Part shown: one piece after another, positions 1 through 6,774 of the stretch
Layout: each line of letters begins with the position of its first letter
How positions within the stretch are numbered: the first letter of the stretch is position 1
Assembly (NCBI GenBank): GCA_965223355.1
Contig: CBDCWE010000003.1
Coordinates: 4,987,451-5,051,450, forward strand
Reading direction: 5' to 3'
DNA from: Tectiglobus sp965223355
Lineage (GTDB): Bacteria > Pseudomonadota > Alphaproteobacteria > Rhizobiales > Hyphomicrobiaceae
Length of the DNA: 64,000 nucleotides
The notes under the pieces: model-generated
Database searches by the model: none
Told to the model about the DNA's origin: nothing
The model's input: only the letters and a program-made list of their open reading frames with translations
Translations under genes and position numbers: made by a program

Positions 1-59
1 CGCGCGGCACGCCGCGCCTGCCCGAGTGCGCCGCCAGGACCCATGAAGCGGGTCAATAT

Positions 60-905
60 TTATGCGGGCTGGTATAAGGGTTGCTGTTGGCTTCGGTGCG
101 GTGCCCAACCGGTCATGGTCAGGATCTCGAAGGTTGCCGGAATGCGCCCGTCGGGGCCGGCAAACTGCGCCGTGTAAACCTCGGCGATCTTGACCAGCAA
201 CGCACGGGTTGCCGGCCGCCGGCTGCGCTCGGCCAGGGCGTTGCCGGCGCCCATGGCCTTCAACTCGCGCATCAGCTCCAACGGGTTAGCATAGGTGACA
301 GTGACAACGTCACTGTCGGCGACGGGCAGCGCGAAGCCGGCGCGCTGAAGCAGGCCACCAAGGTCGCGAACGTCGGCAAACGGGGCCACGCGCGGCGAAG
401 CACCACCATGGATCTCGGTTTCGGCGGCGAGCGTTGCCTGGCGCAATTCGGTCAGCGATTGACCGCCGATCAGCGCGCCGAGAAATAGCCCGTCCGGTTT
501 GAGGGTTTGGCGGACCTGCGTCAGGACGCCCGGCAGATCGTTGGCGAATTGCAGGGTCAGCGCCGACACGATGAGATCGAATGAGGACGGTGCAAACGGG
601 AGCGCTTCCTCATCGGCAACAACTGCGGGCGGCGGCAGTCGGCCGGCCAGCGCGCTGGACACTTCGGTTGACACAACCGTGTCGATGCCGGGCTGTTGTT
701 GCAGGGCGGTTACCAGAGCACCTGTGGCGGCCGAAAGGTTCAGCGCATCGGGAAAGCGGCGCTTGATGACAGCGAGCCGTTCGGCAAAGTCTTCACCAAC
801 GCGGGCCAGCAGGAAGTCCGGGATGGTCGTGGCCGACGCCGCGCGTTCACGGTTTTGCGCGTGCAACTTGCGATCGAAGATACGTGGCGCCGGCGCGTTC
901 GTCAT
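60..905 (-). CDS. SAM-dependent methyltransferase, BioC/NDUFAF5-like
   Basis: 281-residue class I methyltransferase of the BioC/NDUFAF5 type. The N-terminus has the family's RIFDRKL opening. A weak motif I lies near residues 52-60 (LNLSAATGA). The acidic post-motif ADEEALPF and the strand DLIVSALTLQF follow near residues 95-120. The usual glycine-rich SAM loop is poorly conserved, as in other NDUFAF5 homologues. Those homologues act in respiratory complex I assembly in mitochondria, while BioC methylates malonyl-ACP for biotin synthesis. No bio genes are nearby, so the first comparison is preferred. It diverges from comF, with repeat element A between them. The ATG at 903-905 begins a well conserved N-terminus. 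Confidence 0.8.
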   Translation of the reverse strand: MTNAPAPRIFDRKLHAQNRERAASATTIPDFLLARVGEDFAERLAVIKRRFPDALNLSAATGALVTALQQQPGIDTVVSTEVSSALAGRLPPPAVVADEEALPFAPSSFDLIVSALTLQFANDLPGVLTQVRQTLKPDGLFLGALIGGQSLTELRQATLAAETEIHGGASPRVAPFADVRDLGGLLQRAGFALPVADSDVVTVTYANPLELMRELKAMGAGNALAERSRRPATRALLVKIAEVYTAQFAGPDGRIPATFEILTMTGWAPHRSQQQPLYQPA

Positions 906-961
906 GGCGGTTTGGCTTCCGTGGACTGCGGCAAATCAGTTGTCTGAGTTTTGTGTCTGGT

Positions 962-1244
962 CTAGTGGTCTCAATCACCTAAAAAAGCGTATTCAGACGC
1001 TCAGATTTGGTCTGTGCCAAGGCGCGGTGGGTGATGCTGGTGCAGCATAAGGGTGCCGCAACGCCGGTACCAGGCCAAATCTGAGCGCCTTCGGTGCGTG
1101 TGCCCCGGCCCGTGACGGCGTCAGCCGTGCGCACCATCGCCCACGCTATGCTTTGGCATAGCCTTCCTGCTCACGAACCTGGCCTGCTCACGAACTAGAG
1201 CAGCGCATCTGAACACGCTTTTTTTAGGTGATTGAGACCACTAG
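962..1244. repeat. Repeat element A, copy 1 (283 bp, CTAG-bounded, inverted ends)
   Basis: Starts CTAGTGGTCTCAATCACC and ends GGTGATTGAGACCACTAG, so the ends are inverted repeats of about 25 bp that continue through AAAAAAGCG/CGCTTTTTTT. Inside is a second inverted pair, GCTCAGATTTGG against CCAAATCTGAGC. Two copies of a 17-bp unit (reverse complement of GTTCGTGAGCAGGCC) lie near 1172-1198. No coding capacity. It fits a non-autonomous, MITE-like element. Related copies are at 9110, 29672 and 56334, with a single end at 41210. Confidence 0.85.
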
Positions 1245-1305
1245 CCTGAGGTTCCTTTGAAGTCTTTGAGGGTGAGCTGATAACACCGCACGTAAGGATA
1301 GTGGC

Positions 1306-2181
1306 GTGATCAGGACAAACGAAGCAATGGTGTTTGCCAGGCGCCAGGTCAACCGATTGGCGGTCGGCCTGCGATCAACGGGCTCGGTTGATCGCCTTGC
1401 GGCGATCACGGCAAGCGTGACGTCGCCGGCGCTGGTCTTGGGAAAAACCATTGCACTCAAATGCGCCGACGTCCTGATGCCGGCGTTGTGTGTGTCCTGC
1501 CACCAGCCGCTTGCCACGCATGACAGCCTGTGTGCTGCCTGTTGGCGGAACGTGCGGTTTCTCTCGCATCCGCTGTGCGACAAACTTGGCATACCGTTGC
1601 CATTCGATCCGGGCGGCGGGCCGATCGTATCGGCGGCAGCGGTCGCAGACCCTCCCGTCTACGACCGGGCACGAGCGGCAATGCATTTTTCCGGCGTCGG
1701 GCGCGAGCTCGTCCATCGCTTCAAATACGGCGATCAACACACGCCGCGATGGCTATTCCGGCGATTGCTGATCCATGCATCGCGCGAGTTGGCGGCTGAC
1801 TGCGACGTCGTGATGCCGGTGCCGCTGCATCATCGCCGGTTGTGGGCGCGACGCTTTAACCAGTCGGCAATTCTCGCCGGCGATCTGGCTGTCGAGCTCG
1901 ATCTCGACTACTGGCCGCAGACGCTTGTCCGGCAGCGGGCGACGGCCGCGCAAGTCGGGCTCACGCGTGATCAACGGCAGCGCAATCTGCGCGGTGCATT
2001 TGCTGTGCACGCGGACCGGACGGCAGAGGTGTTCGGGCGCAGCGTGCTGTTGGTTGACGATGTCATTACAACCGGAACCACCGCACAGGCATGCGCACGC
2101 GTCTTGAAGCGGGCCGGTGCGCGTCGGGTCGACGTCGTCGCGCTTGCAATGGTGACCGACGACAGCCGCATCAACCCCTGA
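1306..2181 (+). CDS. comF: ComF family double zinc ribbon/phosphoribosyltransferase protein
   Basis: 291 residues. A zinc-ribbon segment with two CxxC pairs (CVSCHQPL and CAACWRN) lies near residues 63-85, followed by a phosphoribosyltransferase-like domain. The PRPP loop VLLVDDVITTGTT is near residue 250. ComF homologues work in natural transformation and in DNA handling. In alphaproteobacteria this gene is usually found beside a methyltransferase and grxC, as here. An internal Met eight codons in is an alternative start, because the first residues are not conserved. The gene is not in an operon with grxC: a gap of about 480 bp follows. Confidence 0.85.
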   Translation: MIRTNEAMVFARRQVNRLAVGLRSTGSVDRLAAITASVTSPALVLGKTIALKCADVLMPALCVSCHQPLATHDSLCAACWRNVRFLSHPLCDKLGIPLPFDPGGGPIVSAAAVADPPVYDRARAAMHFSGVGRELVHRFKYGDQHTPRWLFRRLLIHASRELAADCDVVMPVPLHHRRLWARRFNQSAILAGDLAVELDLDYWPQTLVRQRATAAQVGLTRDQRQRNLRGAFAVHADRTAEVFGRSVLLVDDVITTGTTAQACARVLKRAGARRVDVVALAMVTDDSRINP

Positions 2182-2533
2182 CAGCGGCCATCGCAGCTGA
2201 TCGCCCATCGCCAGGATAATTGAAACATCAAGCGTTTGTCGCTGATTTGGGTTCTGGTATAGTCACGTTGTCAACTCATAAATCCGGACGCATTGGGAGC
2301 GGTTGATCTGCTGAGTTGCCGGACGCGAGGATGCAGACAATGTGGTTCATTTTCAAAGCCTTGGTGCCGCGCAGCGCAGCCAATTGGCGATTTGCCGAGG
2401 CCGCCGGTTTGGCCCGACGATCTCGAGCGTTGGGCGATGCGAACGGGCAACCGGCCGCTGCGCGATGCCGCGCCTTGCATATCCTAGCCATATCGGCGCC
2501 AATGGGCCCGGATCTATGAGTTTACCGCCCAAA

Positions 2534-2600
2534 CCGACCTGCCTTTGTTCGGCGGCGGAACAATCGCGAACAAAACACAAAGTTGCTCGCTTCACATCAC
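2534..2600 (+). repeat. Diverged relic of repeat element B (first hairpin only)
   Basis: The block reads ACCTGCCTTTGTTCGGC, then GGAACAATCGCGAACAAA and CAAAGTTGCTCGC. It parallels the first hairpin of element B with scattered substitutions, so it looks like an old, decayed copy. The rest of the 2182-2664 gap has only short unconvincing reading frames, the best being a 67-residue one at 2316-2519 that I cannot relate to any family. Confidence 0.55.
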
Positions 2601-2664
2601 TGCCTCGAGTCCCCATATCAGCCGCTCTGAGTTGATCGCGCCCGAACCCGGATATCTCAACGCC

Positions 2665-2922
2665 ATGGCGAAAATCACGATCTACACGACAATGCTGTGT
2701 CCCTACTGCGTTATGGCCAAGCGGCTGTTGAAACAGAAGGGTGCCGAGTTCGAGGAAATCAACGTCGGCGTGAGTTCTTCCAAACGGGCTGAGATGCGGC
2801 AGCGTGCCGGCGGTGGCCACACGGTTCCGCAAATCTTTATCGATGAACGCTACATTGGCGGCTGTGACGAGTTGTATGCGCTCGATCGCCAGGGTGATCT
2901 CGATCCATTGCTGGCGATCTGA
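2665..2922 (+). CDS. grxC: Glutaredoxin 3
   Basis: 85 residues with the dithiol active site CPYC at residues 13-16, the cis-proline segment TVPQIFIDE and the GGCDEL motif that binds glutathione. It reduces protein disulfides at the expense of glutathione in the cytoplasm. I chose the ATG at 2665 (MAKITIYTTMLCPYC), because the longer frame back to 2545 adds 40 residues encoded by a decayed repeat. The stop is 3 bp before the C-N hydrolase start, so the two are probably co-transcribed. Confidence 0.95.
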   Translation: MAKITIYTTMLCPYCVMAKRLLKQKGAEFEEINVGVSSSKRAEMRQRAGGGHTVPQIFIDERYIGGCDELYALDRQGDLDPLLAI

Positions 2923-2925
2923 GCG

Positions 2926-3765
2926 ATGACCGGGGCAAGCAAATTTCGCGCAGCTCTCGTGCAAACGTGCAGCGGTTGCGATGTCGGCGAAAACATCGAG
3001 GTTGTGTCCGGCTTGATCCGGGAGGCTGCCGCCGATGGCGCTCAGTATGTGCAGACGCCGGAGGTGACAACGCTGATCGAGGCCGCAGGCAAGGCACAGT
3101 TCGAAAAGTCGCAGGCGGATGACGACAACAACGGCGCCGTCACGGCGTTCGGGCAGCTGGCTCGGGAACTCGGCATCTGGCTGCACATCGGCTCCATGGC
3201 CGTGCGCAAAAGCGAAGACAAGCTTGCAAACCGGGCATTTTTGTTCAAACCCGACGGCATGGTGGCGGCGCGCTACGACAAGATCCACATGTTCGACGTC
3301 GACGTTGACGGCGACAACCGCTTCAATGAAAGCCGGCGATACGAGGCCGGCGAACATGCCGTGATAACGCCGTTGCCGTGGGGCAACCTAGGCGTCACGA
3401 TTTGTTATGACATGCGGTTTCCCTATCTTTACCGCGCTCTTGCCAAGGCCGGCGCGCACATGCTGGCCGTGCCGTCGGCGTTCACGGTGCCAACGGGACA
3501 GGCGCACTGGCACGTACTGCTGCGCGCGCGTGCGATCGAGACGGAGTGCTTCGTGTTGGCTGCGGCCCAGGCCGGCACGCATCAATCGGGGCGCAAATCC
3601 TACGGCCACAGCATAATTGTTTCGCCGTGGGGCGAGATCCTGGCCGAGGCGGATGGCCTGCAAACCGGGGTCATCAGTGCCGATATTGACCTGGAAGCCG
3701 TGAGTGAGGCTCGCCGGCGGGTGCCCTCCCTCAACCATGACCGCAAATACGAGATACTTCGATAG
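2926..3765 (+). CDS. Carbon-nitrogen hydrolase, Nit2/omega-amidase-like
   Basis: 279-residue nitrilase-superfamily amidase. The catalytic triad is visible: Glu in TPEVTTL (about residue 46), Lys in YDKIHMFDVD (about 113) and Cys in GVTICYDMRFP (about 154). This subgroup matches Nit1/Nit2-type enzymes that hydrolyse omega-amides or deaminated glutathione, which suits its place directly after glutaredoxin. The stop and the next start (3767) are adjacent, so it is the middle gene of a grxC-amidase-DUF1178 operon. The exact substrate is inferred. Confidence 0.9.
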   Translation: MTGASKFRAALVQTCSGCDVGENIEVVSGLIREAAADGAQYVQTPEVTTLIEAAGKAQFEKSQADDDNNGAVTAFGQLARELGIWLHIGSMAVRKSEDKLANRAFLFKPDGMVAARYDKIHMFDVDVDGDNRFNESRRYEAGEHAVITPLPWGNLGVTICYDMRFPYLYRALAKAGAHMLAVPSAFTVPTGQAHWHVLLRARAIETECFVLAAAQAGTHQSGRKSYGHSIIVSPWGEILAEADGLQTGVISADIDLEAVSEARRRVPSLNHDRKYEILR

Positions 3766-3766
3766 A

Positions 3767-4249
3767 ATGATCCGCTACCAACTGCAGTGCGACAAAGAGC
3801 ACACTTTCGAGGCCTGGTTTGCAAACAGCGCTGCTTACGACAAGCAGGCCAAACGCAAGCTCGTGATCTGTCCCGAATGTGGTTCGACTAAGGTTGCCAA
3901 AGCGATCATGGCACCGAACATCGCCATCAAAGGCAACAAGAAAAACGCGGCCGCGGCCGCCGCCGAACGGGCTGGCGGCGTGATGACGACGCCCAGCGGA
4001 CCGGTCGACCCGAAAGTGGCCGCGGCGCGGCGTGAGGTCATGACCGCGTTGCGCAAGGTTCGCGAGATCGTCGAGAAAAACGCCGAGTACGTCGGACCGA
4101 AGTTTGCCGAAGAAGCACGCAAAATCCACTATAAGGAAGCCGAAGAAAAGGGCATCTACGGAGAGGCGACACCCGGCGAGGTCAAGGACCTACTCGAAGA
4201 AGGCGTTGATATTCATCCCCTGCCGGTGCTGCCGGAAGACCAGAATTGA
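3767..4249 (+). CDS. DUF1178 family protein
   Basis: 160 residues starting MIRYQLQCDKEHTFEAWF, the typical DUF1178 opening. A CPECGST zinc-ribbon-like pair follows near residue 36, then an Ala-rich linker and a conserved C-terminal helical part (VGPKFAEEARKIHY, YGEATPGEVKDL). Function is unknown; the family is widespread in alpha- and betaproteobacteria. The ATG at 3767 lies one base after the stop of the preceding amidase gene, whereas the longer frame from 3704 would overlap that gene. Confidence 0.9.
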   Translation: MIRYQLQCDKEHTFEAWFANSAAYDKQAKRKLVICPECGSTKVAKAIMAPNIAIKGNKKNAAAAAAERAGGVMTTPSGPVDPKVAAARREVMTALRKVREIVEKNAEYVGPKFAEEARKIHYKEAEEKGIYGEATPGEVKDLLEEGVDIHPLPVLPEDQN

Positions 4250-4264
4250 GCCGGGTGGGGCCTG

Positions 4265-4811
4265 TCAGCGGCGCTGTTTCGCGACCTTCTTTTTGTTTGA
4301 CTTCCGCTCGAAGCGGTAAAGCTTGTGGCAGGCTGAACAGGTCTCACTGATTCGTACCAGAACCTGTTTGGCCAGAACCTGTTTGGCCAGAACCTGTTTG
4401 GCCAGAACCTGTTTGGCGGCGCCGCCGCTGCGGTCCGCGGCGACCTCCAGCTCAGCGGCGAGCGCGCCGAACTCCCTGATCCGTCGTTTGAAGTCCGGCC
4501 ATTGGCGCCAGATCAAGGGCCGGGCATCGGACGGCTTTTCGAGACTGCCTTTGGGAAACAGTTTGACCATGTTCTTCGCGCGCTTTTTTGAAGTCAACCG
4601 CAATGCGTTTGGTTGCCGCCCGGTCTTAAGCTGCCTTTCCCGCGATGAAATCTTTGAGCGATCTCAGCGCATCTCCGATTTCCTCCATGGCCATCATGCG
4701 GTCTATGACGACACCGGTGGCGCCCTTGTGGGCGACAACGAGGGTGGTCGATCCGGTGACGACGAGGACCAAGACCACAGTGAGTGGCGTGAGGTGATAG
4801 AGACGACGCAT
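4265..4811 (-). pseudogene. Cytochrome c' (class II c-type cytochrome), disrupted
   Basis: Two minus-strand pieces together give one cytochrome c'. The first (4811-4626) has a signal peptide followed by ATGVVIDRMMAMEEIGDALRS and ends GKAA-stop. The second carries MVKLFPKGSLEKPSDARPLIW and the haem site CSACHK. Reading through the TAA at about 4626 in the same frame gives DRAATKRIAVDFKKARE. One more frame change near 4568-4575 then joins it to NMVKLFPKGS. So one nonsense codon plus one frameshift separate the halves. The segment before the haem motif has been expanded by a 15-bp tandem repeat. Cytochromes c' bind NO or transfer electrons in the periplasm; this copy is probably dead unless the reads say otherwise. 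Confidence 0.8.
4357..4416. repeat. 15-bp tandem repeat, four units, inside cytochrome c' remnant
   Basis: The unit CCAGAACCTGTTTGG is repeated about four times head to tail with no visible mismatch. On the minus strand it encodes repeated AKQVL in the loop just before the haem-binding CSACHK. In-frame, recent expansion by slippage is likely. Confidence 0.9.
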
Positions 4812-4885
4812 CGGGTCAACTCCTCATGCGCGGTATCGGGCCGGGCGCGGCAGCGGCATGGTCCGGGCCCAGCTGGTCAATTCGG

Positions 4886-5050
4886 GGCGAGGGTCGCCAT
4901 CCCGTGGTCGGCGCGTTCGAGGGGCGGACAAGCCCCGCAAGGATCGCCGTCAAACGGCGATCAAGTCAGGCCTTCGGCCCTGACAACCCGACCTAAAGGA
5001 CGTCGCCCTGTGCAAACCCGTGACCAGCTTGACCCGAGAATCCTTAAAGC
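4886..5050. repeat. Repeat element C, copy 1 (degenerate)
   Basis: Non-coding stretch between the cytochrome c' remnant and the cytochrome c gene. It shares CGAGGGGCGGACAAGCCCCG-type and GGATCGCCGTCAAACGGCGAT-like hairpins with 61830-61926. Its tail CTAAAGGACGTCGCCC with CAAACCCGTGACC matches 6530-6575. The copies are diverged and the boundaries are approximate. Confidence 0.45.
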
Positions 5051-5053
5051 CTT

Positions 5054-5476
5054 TCAGTTGATGCCGTTTGCGCGCTGCACTTCACGGATGAAACCGACAA
5101 TCTTGGCAACATCGCCCTGCGATACGCCGGGGACCGGCGGCATGTCTCCAAATCGCCAATGGTGGGCGCGCACGCCATTTTGCGCGGCCCGCTGGAATGA
5201 GATGTCGGCGTGATGACCCGGTTCGTAGATTTTGTGGATCAACGGCGGCGCGATGCCGTCGCGGCCGGCGGCATTCTTGCCGTGGCACCGTGCACAGTTG
5301 AGCTCGAACAGCTCTGCCCCCTGTTTCGCCGTTTGACTGAGTTCAGGCACGACGACCTTGACCATCGCCGCCTGGTGGCCCGCTTCAGGTGGTTGCGGCC
5401 TGAACGACCAAAGGACGTAAGTGGCCAGTGTCAAGCCTAGGACAAGTGCGAGTAAGATTTTGTTTTTCATAGTCAT
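5054..5476 (-). CDS. Membrane-anchored monohaem cytochrome c
   Basis: 140 residues. An N-terminal hydrophobic segment (ILLALVLGLTLATYVLWSF) acts as signal or anchor. One haem-binding CARCH lies near residue 62, and the likely axial Met is in GDMPPVPG near residue 111. The C-terminal helix VAKIVGFIREVQRANG is class I cytochrome c-like. It should be periplasmic and carry electrons or sense redox or metal. The ATG at 5476 overlaps the stop of the upstream MerR regulator as ATGA, so both are translated from one mRNA. A cytochrome as the partner of a CueR-type gene is unusual; a copper ATPase is the common partner. Confidence 0.85.
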   Translation of the reverse strand: MTMKNKILLALVLGLTLATYVLWSFRPQPPEAGHQAAMVKVVVPELSQTAKQGAELFELNCARCHGKNAAGRDGIAPPLIHKIYEPGHHADISFQRAAQNGVRAHHWRFGDMPPVPGVSQGDVAKIVGFIREVQRANGIN

Positions 5477-5856
5477 TTCGATAGATCGTCCAGGATTGGG
5501 CATTGCGGGCGCTGGTCGCCGCGACAGGACGTGACCAGGTGTTCGAGGGTTTGGCGTAGGCCCTGCAGTTCCGCAATTTTGGTTTCGATGCGGATCAGAT
5601 GCTCAAGCGCGATGGCCTTGACGTCGCTGCTTGCCCGCGACCGATCTTCGTAAAGTGAGAGCAGTTGGCGGCACTCATCCAAGGTGAAGCCGAGACTGCG
5701 GCTGCGCTGCAGAAAACGAAGCTTGTGAACCTGTTGATCGTCGTAATGGCGATAACCGTTGGCGGCACGGCTCGGATTGACCAAGCCGAGTTCTTCATAG
5801 AAGCGGATGGTTTTTGCCGGTAAACCGGATGCGCTCGCCGCCTGACCGATATTCAT
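5473..5856 (-). CDS. cueR: MerR family Cu(I)-responsive regulator (CueR/HmrR type)
   Basis: 127 residues. MNIGQAASASGLPAKTIRFYEE is the MerR winged-helix DNA-binding start, and a long dimerisation helix follows. The metal loop CRGDQRPQC (two Cys seven residues apart) with CPIL after it is the hallmark of Cu(I)/Ag(I) sensors. The protein should twist an over-long promoter spacer when copper is bound. A matching 19-bp-spacer promoter with a dyad lies at 5891-5921 in front of its own start, so it probably controls itself and the downstream cytochrome c. No copA is visible in the window. Confidence 0.9.
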   Translation of the reverse strand: MNIGQAASASGLPAKTIRFYEELGLVNPSRAANGYRHYDDQQVHKLRFLQRSRSLGFTLDECRQLLSLYEDRSRASSDVKAIALEHLIRIETKIAELQGLRQTLEHLVTSCRGDQRPQCPILDDLSK

Positions 5857-5890
5857 CGTGAGACACCTTCGGATTTGACCGCTGCTCGCC

Positions 5891-5921
5891 CGTATAAAGG
5901 TTCCATCTCATGGAAGGTCAA
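5891..5921 (-). promoter_or_regulatory. MerR-type promoter/operator in front of cueR
   Basis: On the minus strand TTGACC (-35, 5916-5921) and TATACG (-10, 5891-5896) are separated by 19 bp. Across the spacer lies the dyad ACCTTCC-ATGAGAT-GGAACCT, close to the known CueR/HmrR operator. The start of cueR is 35 bp downstream of the -10. Confidence 0.8.
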
Positions 5922-6022
5922 GGCGGCAAGCGATGCAAATGTCGTCCTAAGCCACCTGCGTCGATGACCTGTCTGCGCACCCTCATGGTCGAAACGCGAA
6001 ACCACCCGCGCGAGGTTGCCGC

Positions 6023-6161
6023 CTAGAGCAACCTGCCTTTATTCGGAATCGGAACGATCCGGAATAAAGGCAGAAAGTTGCTCGCCTCTCAAGTGGCGAT
6101 CATCTTTGTGCTTTAAGTTGGAACCGCAATAGCGGTTCCAACTTAAAGCACGATGATCTAG
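6023..6161 (+). repeat. Repeat element B, copy 1
   Basis: Full-length copy between CTAG ends. Hairpin 1 is a GAGCAAC/GTTGCTC outer arm with a CTGCCTTTATTC-type inner arm (here CCGGAATAAAGG on the 3' side). Hairpin 2 is a GATCATC/GATGATC outer arm with a 20-bp perfect inner arm. Lies 167 bp upstream of cueR. Confidence 0.95.
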
Positions 6162-6276
6162 ACATCACGTCGGCGCGGGTTGTTGCGCGAGCCGGGCAAT
6201 CCGCTTGCCGATCACATCGCGGTGAGGCGGCGCACTCGCGTGCGCGATCGCTCTTTGAGTTTTGGTTCGGACCGGC

Positions 6277-6372
6277 TGGCGGAAAAGAGTGGGAATCGAA
6301 CCCACCAGGGACGTCTCACGCCCCCCACCGGTTTTGAAGACCGGGCGCCCCACCAGGGTGCGATTCCTTTCC
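6277..6372 (-). tRNA. selC: tRNA-Sec (anticodon TCA), CCA encoded
   Basis: 96 nt on the minus strand. The 8-bp acceptor stem GGAAAGGA pairs with TCTTTTCC, followed by discriminator G and CCA. The anticodon arm reads CCGGTCTTCAAAACCGG with TCA as anticodon. The long variable arm and the T arm GTGGGTTCGATTCCCAC are present. The 8-bp acceptor, long extra arm and UCA anticodon together are diagnostic for selenocysteine tRNA. This means the organism should make at least one selenoprotein, but selA, selB, selD and any TGA-containing reading frame lie outside what I can see here. Confidence 0.93.
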
Positions 6373-6417
6373 ATGCCATTGCGTTTCCATGCCATTGCAT
6401 CGCCGGCTAGGGAACCT

Positions 6418-6583
6418 CTGATTAAGTCCAGAGTCCAGGGGATGATCCCCTTATCGGGGAGATTGAGAAGCTGAACACCCCTCAAAAGTCACCGCGCAGC
6501 GGCGATACGTTGGCGTTTTCAGCCCCCACAACCGACCAAAGGGCCGGGCCCTTTGCAAGCCCGTGACTTTAGATCAGAGGTTC
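6418..6583. repeat. Repeat element C, copy 2 (degenerate)
   Basis: The non-coding stretch begins with AAGTCCAGAGTCCAGGGGAT and GATCCCC hairpin-like sequence and continues with the CAGCGGCGAT block. It ends with AAAGGGCCGGGCCCTTTGCA and CAAGCCCGTGAC. It resembles 61830-61926 at the left and 4980-5040 at the right. No gene lies here. Confidence 0.45.
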
Positions 6584-6584
6584 C

Positions 6585-6722
6585 CTAGCTCATCGTGCTT
6601 TAAGTTGGAACCGCTATTGCGGTTCCAACTTAAAGCACAAAGATGATCGCCACTTTAGAGGCGAGCAACTTTCTGCCTTTATTCGGGATCGTTCCGATTC
6701 CGAATAAAGGCAGGTTGCTCTA
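6585..6722 (-). repeat. Repeat element B, copy 2
   Basis: Full-length, in the opposite orientation to copy 1. It begins CTAGCTCATCGTGC and ends with the GTTGCTC arm followed by TAA instead of TAG. It lies 52 bp beyond the stop of hypF, so it could also serve as a terminator for the hydrogenase locus. Confidence 0.95.
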
Positions 6723-6774
6723 AAGCCTTCCGTCTGGAAGACGGAGGATCTAACCCACGGCATGGAAATCAGAA

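Noticed and set aside
2316..2519. 67-residue plus-strand frame before grxC
   Set aside because: No recognisable motif, and overlapping frames are equally open; not enough to call a gene.
4626..4628. Stop codon in cytochrome c' considered as selenocysteine
   Set aside because: The codon is TAA, not TGA, and a second frameshift is also needed.
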